A DNA stretch of 64,000 nt, from positions 992,001 through 1,056,000 of the forward strand of contig OX637622.1 of assembly GCA_951802195.1 (NCBI GenBank), given 5' to 3'. Numbering within the stretch: the first letter of the stretch is position 1; the number at the start of each line of letters is the position of its first letter. The notes below the pieces were generated by a model, which had not been told where the DNA came from, made no database searches, and worked only from the letters and a program-made list of their open reading frames with translations. Source of the stretch: Tausonia pullulans (Eukaryota > Basidiomycota > Tremellomycetes > Cystofilobasidiales > Mrakiaceae). Made by a program: the position numbers and the translations under genes. Of the stretch, positions 23,501-32,960 are shown one piece after another.

Positions 23501-25042
23501 AGAATTGAGAAGGTCTGCTTGGTGGTCTTTCGACCTGAGCTGACCTTGAAGAATCTGCACGAGGCGCGCTCGGTCGACGAAGCATCCGCCAAGGAGGAAG
23601 AGCTCAGCAAGGTCGCCCGCATCAGACGGATCAGACGCAAGCGTTTGTAGCTTGACCTGGATTGGAGTCCAGACAAGCTCCCAATGGGCGTAGCTGACGG
23701 CAAAGGTGATACGACAGGCCGTTTGGCGGGTCTCCTCCCGCAAAGCGGGGACTATGGACCCTTTGGGAACGGGCACGTTAAGTGACCCGCCCAGAAGGGT
23801 CGAACTAAGCTCGGGATGCGGCAAACTTGACGAAGAACCTGTTGGCGAGAAGGCGCCTGCCCGCTGCGAGGTCGACGCAGACGACTGATGCCTGGGAGCA
23901 GCGGCATGCCGCAAGACCGATGTCCGTCCGAGGACGGCGGATCCACGGCCAGAGTCCTCGGAGGAGCGTGAGACGCCGCCGGAGGAGAGTTGGGCGGAGA
24001 CGAAGTGGGAGAGCACATCGACGAGATTCTCGAGGATCGAAGGTTCGAAAGTGTATGGCGGAGGGAGGGGGGATGATGAGGAAGAAGGAGCTCGGGGTAT
24101 GACGGCCTCGAGGGCGTGCAGTAGCAGGAGCTGCGACTGGAGGAGCCGGGCCTGGGCGGACGGCGCAGAGGCACCATTCATGTCCTTGACGGGAAGGCGA
24201 AGTCGTCGGGTCAGCCTGCAAGGTATAAGCGGACCTCGTGTCGTATTCGGGCCTCACTTTGATGAGGCTGCTCAGGTTCGTGACGATGGCCTCAACGACG
24301 CGAGATAGACTCGATTCGGCGACGAGCGTGAGCGCGCGGATCTTGCGTACCAACACCGGTTCGTCGAGGAAGGAGCGCGACGAGAGGCTTGGTCGAGAGG
24401 GAGGCGGCTAGCAAAGAATGGGAATCACGTCAGACACTAGGGGCTCTCACTACATGGTGTCTCTCGGCGCATCTGTCTCCTCGAGAGAGGACATCCTAGC
24501 AGCGCGCGCGCGTGGGAGACAGGTCGGCTGAGACCGAGCTCCGGTCTCGCGAGAAACAAGAGCGACAGGCCCATCAGCCATGCCGAGCCCGCGAACTGGC
24601 GACAGGACAACCAACGGCAGGCAGGCAAGCACGACAGCGATAGCCTCGGAGGCGGCTCGAGAGCGAGATACCGTGGGACGGGCGAAGCAGGTCGACTCGT
24701 CGACGACGCGACTCTAGAACTCACCACGCTCAGCAGGGACCGGACCAGGTCACCGACGATCCCCCGTTCTGCCTCGGGCAAGGAGGAGGAAGAGAAGCCC
24801 CCAGCAAGGGCGGCAGGAGGAGACGGGCCACTCGCTCCTGCTCCTGCTGCTGCTCCCGTTGTTGTCGAGCCAGGGAGGGCGTCCTTCTCCGCCGTGATTG
24901 TCGTCGCACCCGAGACCGATCCAGAGGTGGTGACCCGAAAGAGAGAGCCCGAGGCGATGGACGAAGATGATGGGTCCTGACCCGCCCGGACGGAGCTCGA
25001 GCCGGAGCCTCGCCGGCCGAAGGTCGGGAGGAAGGACGCCAT
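14592..25042 (-). CDS. IRA1: Neurofibromin/Ira-type Ras GTPase-activating protein
   Basis: A single 10.5 kb gene with roughly 30 short introns encodes an estimated 2,700 residues, from MASFLPTFGRRG (ATG at 25042) to the stop at 14592-14594. It stimulates GTP hydrolysis by Ras and so lowers Ras/cAMP output. The central RasGAP domain (about 18.9-20.3 kb) shows the arginine finger in FRGTSLATK (Arg codon 19764-19766), the LRIISPLLVAPEAF motif matching the canonical FLRFINPA block (split by an intron at about 19.3 kb), and KKEAHMAEF downstream. A Sec14-like module follows (about 18.1-18.7 kb: EPYDLVFDCTG, KVVLYCPNAAA), as in human NF1. HEAT-like helical regions fill both ends (for example IPELFHVCLLSMSVND near 16.4 kb). 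Exon borders outside the GAP core were not all fixed, so length is approximate. Confidence 0.85.
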
Positions 25043-26015
25043 AAGAGGGAGGGGCGCGTCCAGGAGAGGAAGGGGGACGGCAAGAGACGGGGACGACGCG
25101 GCGTCGATACGGGTAGCAAGAGGTCGTCGAGGCGCGAGATCGAGTGAGGGCGTAGGAGGTCGGCTGGTCGCGGGTTTACTCTCGGGGTTCCCCAGCCGCG
25201 GTCGGTCGAGGGGGAGGCGAGGGAAGACAGTCGAGGGGTGCGAAGAGAGCGTCGAGAGCTAAGAGGGTGCGAGCGCGAAGAGGCGAGTTCTAAGCCGGAG
25301 AAGAAAGGGGGAAAGAGGGCGTAAAGATGGGCGCGCGCGGGCGGAAAGGCGGGCGGCGGCGAACTGCGATCGCGAGCGAAGGCGGCCGGCCGGCTGGGCT
25401 GACCGCCAGACTTGACATAGTGCGGGAGAGGGGCTCACGCATCACACATACGGACAGAAGAAAGCGTGCGGCGTCGATAGCAGCAGGGAGGCGAGGGAGC
25501 GACGCCGGACGGTAGGAGGAGGGCCCCAGCATGGCAGCAGGCGCGCGCTCGAGCCGCTCCTCTCACTCTTGGTCATTGCTCCCGACACGTAAGCTTGATT
25601 GCCAGGTTTCAGAGTCTATTATTTTCATGCGTTTCAGCCCTTCCAATACGGGCTACCACGTTCCGGCTCGCCGACAAACGCGATCGGAATGGACATTCGG
25701 GGGCAGGCTGACGTCGTTCAGTCGAACCGACAATGCAAAGATGTGACAATGCGCGCAGGAGAGAGAGAACGAGAGTGAAGATAGGCAGCAGACGGCGGAC
25801 CTACCTGCCGACCTCCGCCGGATGTCGGGAGGTTTTGCTGTCAGCTATGGCCTGCTTTGGCCTCACTCTTAAGTCTACGGGTGAGTGAGACGAAGGCGTA
25901 GTTCCGGGCAAAGATATCAAGGTGTACACGCGCCACCGTATTGATGCTCTTTGATTGCAGACGGTCATTTTTACTCGGAGGCCGGCGGAGATGCAGGATA
26001 TGAAGGGGTTCAGTC

Positions 26016-26636
26016 TCAAGAGATGTGCTGATACATGCGGTCATTAGAGTCCGAAGAGCTCAGAACAGAGAGCAAGGTTTCCAAGCCATTGAGAAGGCGA
26101 GTGAGGCTGTCCCTTTCAAACCGGACTTTCGGCTTTTCGACTCGCCTCCTGAGCTGAAGCCTCTGTGTCGCAGGATAGCAGCGAGAGTCATTCACATTGA
26201 GGGACTCTACAAGCGAAGAGCCAGTATAGGTCACGATGTATTGCAGCAGCCGTATATGGAAAGATAAGGGAAAAAAATCTCGACATGGGAATGTCATCTG
26301 CATTTTCCAATTGCGATCGCGTCGTACTCGACGATCACTAGATGTTACATTCCTCCTGACATCATCCCATATACCAAGAGCGGTACTGAAGTGACCACGA
26401 AGAAGCACACTGAGACCTGAGTGAGAGCTCGCCTTCATCATGCGAGATGCTTGGCCAATTCCATGAACCGGACCGCCTTCAACGTCGACGGCAAGGTCCA
26501 CCATCTCTAAACAAGGCCTGTTTGCACGCTCATGCATCATCTTGGGCCTATGAAGTGTGCAAAATGGTCTCACATTACTTGTCCTACATGGGCAGAGGGA
26601 CAGAGGAGTCGAATCAGGCGAAAGCCGACTCTGCAT
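26016..26636 (-). CDS. Uncertain hypothetical ORF, 206 aa
   Basis: An ATG-initiated frame of 206 codons lies in a region that is not GC-rich, where such length is less likely by chance than elsewhere in the window. The product has no recognisable domain, membrane span or signal peptide; the C-terminal half (RLLNGLETLLSVL and similar) looks the most protein-like. It may be a lineage-specific gene, a decayed one, or chance. Confidence 0.15.
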   Translation of the reverse strand: MQSRLSPDSTPLSLCPCRTSNVRPFCTLHRPKMMHERANRPCLEMVDLAVDVEGGPVHGIGQASRMMKASSHSGLSVLLRGHFSTALGIWDDVRRNVTSSDRRVRRDRNWKMQMTFPCRDFFPLSFHIRLLQYIVTYTGSSLVESLNVNDSRCYPATQRLQLRRRVEKPKVRFERDSLTRLLNGLETLLSVLSSSDSNDRMYQHIS

Positions 26637-27150
26637 GCGAACTCGTAGAGATCAGCACCCGCTTTTCTCCATAGTTTTCTCATCATTCTCACAATCCTGT
26701 GCTTCTGTTTTATCTTGGGAAAGGGTACCCATGAGTGATTCCATGCAGGTCAAAGCGGTATGTGTGAATGGTCACGCACGATTGTTATCTATGCTCAATG
26801 ACGGACCGCAGTCTTGCCATGCCAACTCGCTCTCAACCTTTCTGGTCTTTGGATTAAATCATGTGTAGTTTTCTGTTATATATATATGTGTTCAGCCACT
26901 TGTATGGATCTCCTGGACCCATTCTGGTTCCCATCGTTTTGCGGTTCTTGTCGGCCGAGTCCCCTGCTTGCATGGTTTGCCAGCACGACGACCTCGACGC
27001 TATATCATAGCCTTGTATTGTCACGAACCTACTAATTTATTCCCCTCTGCCTGACGCTTCGTCTCGTCCTTTCTTATATCAGGCAAGATTGGAGCGAGAT
27101 GGAGAGTCTTCTCATCGTGCGCACACCATCTTCTCGTCTTGTCATTGGGC

Positions 27151-27348
27151 CTATTCGGCTAGCAGTGGAGCATCTGCCTGTCTGAATTTCTGGAATTCTT
27201 CAAGATTGAATAAAGACTCGGCCATCTTTCCCCTTAGGGGAGGGAAGGCTCCGTACAGAGCAAGATCGCGCGTGTCGAGACGTGTGCACAAGCTCTGATC
27301 AGTCACGATTAACCGACCATCACTATATTTCCAGCTTGATTCAGTCAT
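27151..27348 (-). CDS. Uncertain small ORF, 65 aa
   Basis: This short ATG-initiated frame encodes a soluble, balanced composition (contains LYGAFPPLRGK and SLFNLEEFQKF) in a composition-neutral region. No family is recognised. It could be an exon of an unmodelled gene or a chance frame; it sits 160 bp beyond the end of the acetyltransferase gene on the same strand. Confidence 0.15.
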   Translation of the reverse strand: MTESSWKYSDGRLIVTDQSLCTRLDTRDLALYGAFPPLRGKMAESLFNLEEFQKFRQADAPLLAE

Positions 27349-27508
27349 AAGACATCATTAAAAATAAATACGCCTATCTGGTTAGAAAACATTTATAAAC
27401 AAATGCCAGAAAACAGTAAGATCGCCCTTCCAGCGCGCCCCAGTGGCGCCATGCCCATTCCACCTTCCGACTGCACCATGAGTGCAGCATCCCTGGCCTC
27501 TGATTGAT

Positions 27509-28431
27509 TCATTTGGAAACAACCTGATCCAAAGCGTCGAAACGCGCTCGTTCGTACCGGGCATTTTTCCTGCACCCTGATAGCCACAAAGCACACGCAG
27601 GCAAATCGTCAACGAAAGCGTCGACCTCAACATACAGCACGCCGAGAAAGGAACGTACCTCCTCCCTTGATCGCAGGCCACTCCTGCTCAAACTCGCGGA
27701 CGAGCTGGAACTCGAGCTCGCTGAGGAGCTTCGCGGATGGCGCGTTGTTCGTCTCGACTCGAAGGGTCAAGGCGCGGCGCGTCCGTCGAGGATGGGCAAG
27801 AATAGGACGTCGGTCAGTATGACGCACCTACACCTCACTCTTTGAGGTACAATGATGTGACGTGATGATGAGAGGCAGATAATCACTATACGCCCCCCAT
27901 TTGGCCACTGGGGACTTGAGCCAGCCCTCCATCGTCTCCGCAAGGGTCCTGACAGCCTCACGCATGTACCCGCGTCCTCTGAACTCTGGGAGCAGCACGT
28001 AGCCAACGTCGAAACATTGCTTGTCTTCGTCGTCCGGGTAGATCCCGATGGTCCCTGCGAGCACGCCGTCAATGCGCAGCGACGTGAATGGCGACGATGG
28101 CAAGACGGGTCGCGGCCTATCAAGGCTGCCGTCCTCGAGTAGACGCCGGCACGCGGTGTAGTATCCGGACTCGCGGGCGATGGTGTCGGCGGCGTCCTCG
28201 GGCATATAACTAAGAGTAATGTAAAACGTCAGACAGTGTGGAAAGAAGCTAGCATGCGACAGGAACAGACGGGAAGGGCGTCCGATACAGACGGCACCCG
28301 ACGGACGGCTCGTTGTAGACCACTTGAAGCCAGTCGCCGTCGTCCTCGTGGGCCGGTGTGAGGCGGACAGAGGGGAAAGATGGGAGCGGGATGTAGTGCT
28401 CGTTGCAACTGGAGTCGAAAAGGATCGGCAT
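27509..28431 (-). CDS. GNAT-family N-acetyltransferase
   Basis: The start is MPILFDSSC (ATG 28431). Exon 1 ends in PFP before an intron and continues with YMPEDAADTIARES. The GNAT core is clear: DVGYVLLPEFRGRGYMREAV, with the RGRGY acetyl-CoA loop, then ALTLRVETNNAPSAKLLSELEF, the usual closing strand and helix. After a GTACGT-donor intron a last exon ends ARFDALDQVVSK (stop 27509-27511). Fungal relatives of this RimJ/RimL-like type acetylate small molecules or N-termini; the substrate is unknown. The intron between about 27.78 and 27.92 kb could not be placed with consensus sites in the right phase, so that part of the model is open. It is divergent from the Hsp20 gene. Confidence 0.6.
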
Positions 28432-29127
28432 GGCCAACGTGGTGATGGTTGGGTATCAGGGCCACGCATGATATTTCCGAGACGCACGCAGCCTATCAAT
28501 ATTCTGCCCCATAGTGAGGGCGGCGATTCTGGATGGGTCTTTGAACGCCATCTGAAATGACTGAATCAAATGCGACAAATCGAATAGCATCCTTGGAGAT
28601 GCCGAGCAAGATGTGCATCAATGGGCATGCATCAGTGCTGTAGAAGAACACATTAGTTTGCTCCCTTTCAGCGGCGGATCTCCAGCCCCAGAGTACCACA
28701 TCTTTAGACTCGGATTTTTAAACTAGATATGCTTTAATTCCTGTGTGCATCATTCGGGATCTCTGCATCGACCCGTAGAGGACGCGCGCGAGAAGCGAGA
28801 TAAGTCGCATGAAGGCGCTCTCGTCCTTTCCAGCCCAGAACCAGCTGTTCCTGTTCACGTCCGTTCCGACTCAAAGAACGAAACAGCGAGGGCTAAATCA
28901 GCAAAGAAGGGGCAACACTTTGGCGGCGCTCTGGCGTGCCACGCTTCCCATATGGGGGGACTCTCGAGACTACCAGCACCTTCTCCGCCACTCGACGCGC
29001 GTCTCGGGTCCGCCACCTCCAACACATCGCTCTCTGCCCATATAAAGAGGGTGCTTCCCAGCCCATCCGTTCCCTTCACCAACACCCATCCTCACTCTCT
29101 CTGCTCTCTCTCCACTCACTGCCAACC
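28432..29127. other. Divergent promoter region between the acetyltransferase and Hsp20 genes
   Basis: About 700 bp separate the start codons. A TATA box lies near the Hsp20 side (listed separately). I looked for alternating GAA/TTC heat-shock elements and found only loose, irregular TTC/GAA groupings around 28.84-28.90 kb, not a clear element. Confidence 0.4.
29041..29046 (+). promoter_or_regulatory. Probable TATA box of the Hsp20 gene
   Basis: TATAAA sits 82 bp before the Hsp20 ATG, inside a CATATAAAGAGG context, followed by a CT-rich leader. Inducible fungal genes often keep a TATA box, which fits a stress gene. Confidence 0.5.
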
Positions 29128-29912
29128 ATGAACTCCTTCTGCCCCGCCTCCTCCTCCTCCTCTTCCTCCTCGACAGCCGGCGGCCACGCCAGCTTCAACT
29201 TGCCCTCCCAGCATGATCTGCCGTCGTTCATCAGCGACCTCCTCCTTGCGGCGGCCACGTCGCTCGCGGATCACGTCCCGCGTCCGACGGTAATACCCCG
29301 GCCATCGGAGACGGCTGCCCACGGCGCTGCTTCCTCTTCTGCGTCCTCCCGCTCGTCATCGACGAGAGAGGCGAGCAGAGCGGACGGCAGGCCGGCTGAG
29401 GAGCGGCCGGGCGCAGGCGCTGGCAGCATCCGGCAACCTCCGTGAGAGCCCTTCGTACATGCTCCCTCCCTGGGGCGCCGCTGACTCTGCACGCTCCATC
29501 CAGGCTCGACCTCTTCTCGACGCCCGACTCGCCGAACCTCACAGCCATCATCGAACTTCCGGGCTTCTCCAAGGCGGACGTCACCCTCGCCGTTCGGCGG
29601 GAGAGGCTCGTTGTCTCCGCGGGGCCGGGCCAGGGCCAGGCCGACGGGGCCTCGGCGGCGACCTGGCGCGTCCGCGAGCGGCCAGCCAGCAAGACCGTCA
29701 GGTGGATCCGGGAGCTGCCTCTCGCAGCCGGCGTCAAGGTGGGTCCTCCCGTCGTTTCCCCTCCCCTTCTTGCTTGGTCCAGCCTTCTGACAGTGGGGTT
29801 CTCACAGCCCGAAGAAATCAAGGCCTCCATGGCGGACGGCATCCTTACCATCACATATCCCAAGGAATCGCGCCCGGACGACCAGTCCATCATCACAGTT
29901 CCAATCGCTTGA
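29128..29912 (+). CDS. Small heat-shock protein (Hsp20/alpha-crystallin family)
   Basis: Three exons (29128-29441, 29504-29738, 29808-29912) give 217 residues. The N-terminal 105 residues are Ser/Ala-rich and variable, as usual for the family. The alpha-crystallin domain follows: TAIIELPGFSKADVTLAV, a central loop, TVRWIRELPLA and the closing ASMADGILTITYPK strand. The C-terminal VPIA tail resembles the I/V-x-I/V anchoring motif. Such proteins form oligomers that hold unfolding proteins during heat or other stress. The TATA box upstream supports inducible control. Confidence 0.9.
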
Positions 29913-30284
29913 GATCGGCCCCTTTCACATCGTTTTCGTAGCCCATTTTACTGCCCATCTATACCATCACCAAGTCCCCTACTCTCTCTATAATGATACA
30001 TTTGAATCACTAGTCACCCGCGCGCCTGTCAGTGCATAAGTGTTCATTAAAATCCGTACGCAGTTTTTTAGTCTCATCGCTGCGCACCAATGAGTCCTGA
30101 ACCCTTGGTTGTTCCTCGTCCTCTTCTCGCTATGATATCTAACGCTAGACTCGTGTTCAGAGAGGGTTTCGGTCGAAGCCGGTGATCCCTCCGTCGGCAA
30201 GGGTAGCTTTTCGACGAGACGAAAGAGCAGAGGACGGTCCGTTCGCGCAACGCTGTCCTCTTCCCAACTCCCACCACATCATCC
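29913..30284. other. Intergenic region
   Basis: About 370 bp hold the Hsp20 3' UTR (AT-richer, up to about 30.07 kb) and the REX1 promoter. No other element is seen. Confidence 0.4.
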
Positions 30285-32719
30285 ATGTCTGAGTCCACGC
30301 TCAAGCGAAAGTCCCTGGACGCGTCTTCCCCCGTTGCATCGACCTCCCAGCCGGCGCTGGCGCTGGACAAGGAGGCGAGGAAGAAGGCCAAGAAGCGCAG
30401 AAAGGAGGAGGAGCGCGCGCTCGTACGTGTCACTGGCCTGCTGTCTCTCGCCTGTCACCTCAGGCCAAGTCACTCATCGATGCTACCCTTCATCTTCAGG
30501 TCCAGCCCCCTAGCTTCCAATTCAACACGAATGGCCTCCAGAAAAAGATCGGGATTGCGGTTCGTCGGCGCGCTTCCTATGTCGCACGTTAGTGTCCCCC
30601 GAACGCGTCCTAAACAACTCTTGCGTATAGCATCTCCGCGACTTCGCCCTTCATCTGGTCGCAGACAACACCAAGAACCCGGACTGGATGCTCGTCAACA
30701 ATAAGCGACATCTCGCCTCAGTTACTGTCCTCTTCGTGCCCGGGATCACACCCTCTGCTCTAGGGATGCCCGAGCTCTCCGTGGATCAGACCCTACCTTT
30801 GGCCCTCCCGCATCTTGCGGAGGCCAAGCTGCCCATTATGCAGCAGCTCTTCAGTCATGCATGCCCTGTACGGAGTCCCGGAGATCGGACACGGCTCCAC
30901 TCGGTGTTGGGCATCTTTCTGAGCTCACCTCTCCCTCCAAAGGAGAAGGAGCGGAGGGAGAATGAGCGCAAGCTGAAGCTCAGTGAGTCGCCGTTACCTT
31001 TACTGCCATGTCATTTGTCTGTCATCTCCTGACTGAAGCCCCGATCCAGAGAGCACGAGCACGCCCACGACCTCGCCCTCGCTCTACCTCCTCACGCGCC
31101 AGGAGATGATCGACAACGACTATCCGATCCCGACGATCCTCTCGCCTCTTTCGGACCCGCTCGATGCCGGTGAGATTGTTTGCCGCGACCAGGAGATCAT
31201 CAAGTCGCCCCCGCGGGTCGCCTACAAGGATGCCTTCGGCCAGAAGAAGGACGCGCCCGTCGTCGGTGACGCTGGCTGGGTAGAGACAAAGATCAAGGAC
31301 GGCGAGTCACAGCCTGATGAGGGAGGGCTGATGCACTGCCTGGCGCTTGATTGCGAGATGGTGCGCCAATCCCTTCGCGTTTCCCCGGGAGGAGTCGTGG
31401 AACTGACCCTTTCCCTCTGAAGTGCATGACGGCGGAAGGACCTTTCCTTGCCCGGATATCGGTAATTGACGCCCAGACGAAGAAGAAGGTATACGACACC
31501 GTTGTCAGACCCCCTGGCCCTGTCACCGACTATCTTACACAGTCAGTCCTCACCCCTGCCCTTCCTGATACTCTGTTGCTGACTTTCATCTTCTTATGCG
31601 CGCCCTCCCAGATGGTCCGGAATCACGGCCGAGGCTCTCTCCCACGCCACGCTCTCCCTCGCCGACGTCCAGAAGTATCTTCTCGACAATCTTATCACTT
31701 CGCGGACCATCCTCATCGGCCACTCGCTCGAGTCGGATCTCAAGGCGATGAAGCTCCGGCATCCGTGGGTCATCGACACGGCGGTTCTCTTCAAGCACCC
31801 GAAGGGTCCGCCCTTCAAGCCGGGACTTAAGTATCTCGCCAAGACGCTCCTTGAGAAGGACATCCAGCAGAACATTGGCGGTCACGATCCGGAGGAGGAC
31901 GCTCGGACGTGTATGGAGCTGCTTGAGCTCAAGCTTAAGCTGGGTAAGTCCTTTGTTTTGGCTCTGAGTTTCACTCGAGGCTCAAACGTTCTCTCTTTCC
32001 AGGGCCCGAGTTCGGTACGCAGGAGGAGTCCGAGTCGATCTTCCGACGAGTCGGGCGACAGCCGCGCTTGGCTCCGGCGATGGGGAACAAGCAGACGGCG
32101 ATGTTTGATCGCGGCGTTTCCAACTTCCTCGCAAGCAGCCACGATGTCACGACGACAAAAAACTGCGAGAACGATGACGAGGTGAGGCTGTCTTCTTCTA
32201 GTTCCTCCACCTCCTTTGACTGACGGTCAATCATCCTAGGTCATTGAAGGCCTCGTCCAAAATGTCGCGACCCACGACTTCCTTTTCGGTCGCCTGACGG
32301 AGTACTCTGACTCTCTTGGCTGTGCGTTGATCCCTCTGCTCTTCATATTGCCTGGTTTGCAAACACTGACTCCCAAGCGATTTTCAGGGTCCTCGAAGCA
32401 CAACGCCCACCTCGCCTCCCTCCCCGCCGGCTCGCCGGCTTCCTTGACCCCTGACGAAGTCGTCCCCCTCCTCAATGACAGGATCGCCCGCCTCCACGCC
32501 TCTCTCCCCTCGCGAAGCGCGCTCATTGTCTTCACGGGCCACTCGGACCCGCGGCTGATGCTTGCCCTTCAGGCCCGGCACGCAGCGTGGCAGAAGGCAT
32601 TCAAGGTGAAGCCGAACGCGCTCACGAAGGAGGAGAGGTGGATGGAGGACGACGAGCGGGCGTTGCAAGCTGAGGTGGAAAAGTGCAGGCAGGGACTTGC
32701 GTTCTTCCTCGTCAAGTGA
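30285..32719 (+). CDS. REX1: RNA 3'-5' exonuclease of the REX1 (RNH70) type
   Basis: Nine exons (30285-30422, 30500-30559, 30631-30982, 31050-31360, 31423-31541, 31612-31943, 32003-32181, 32240-32321, 32388-32719) give 634 residues. It belongs to the DEDDh exonucleases that trim 3' ends of 5S rRNA and tRNAs in the nucleus. Seen are a Lys/Arg-rich nuclear-type segment (about residues 30-45), the REX N-terminal domain (VTVLFVPGITPS), then the catalytic motifs LDCEM (split by an intron right after it), IGHSLESDLKAM, HPKGPPFKPGLKYLA and GGHDPEEDARTCMELL. All acidic residues and the His are present. A C-terminal extension of about 220 residues with FTGHSDPRLML is typical of REX1 rather than the shorter REX3/REX4. 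The gene lies 241 bp upstream of HID1 on the same strand. Confidence 0.85.
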
Positions 32720-32960
32720 TGATGATCATGAATTGGGAAACAATAAAACTAAACACGGCGTGTGCCTGACGCGTGCAATGAGGCTCACCCGCCGCAGAGA
32801 AGGGGTCGATCGCGGCACAGCCGGCGACCAAGGGGAACGACGCGCCTCGCGCCCATGCCAGCACACTGATCTCAACCACCACCCCCTGCTGGACTGAGCC
32901 ACGCCGACACGCACACCTACATTTCACCCTTTATAGTCTGGCGTGATCCCTCTCAGACCC

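Larger units (their letters stand above)
25043..27508. other. Gene-poor block between the RasGAP and acetyltransferase genes
   Basis: The first 500 bp are the GC-rich RasGAP promoter and leader. From about 25.55 kb the base composition drops towards half A+T, including a TA-repeat near 26.88 kb, and no gene can be confidently called. Two minus-strand open frames (26016-26636 and 27151-27348) are listed separately because they are long or protein-like for such composition. Confidence 0.5.

Noticed and set aside
14592-25042. Large nucleoporin (Nup188/Nup192-like) as identity of the 10.5 kb gene
   Set aside because: The first impression of helical repeats was overruled by the RasGAP arginine finger, the LRIISPLL motif and the Sec14-like module, which fit neurofibromin/Ira.
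25043-27508. Transposon or LTR element in the gene-poor block
   Set aside because: No terminal repeats, transposase or reverse-transcriptase motif was seen; composition alone is not enough.
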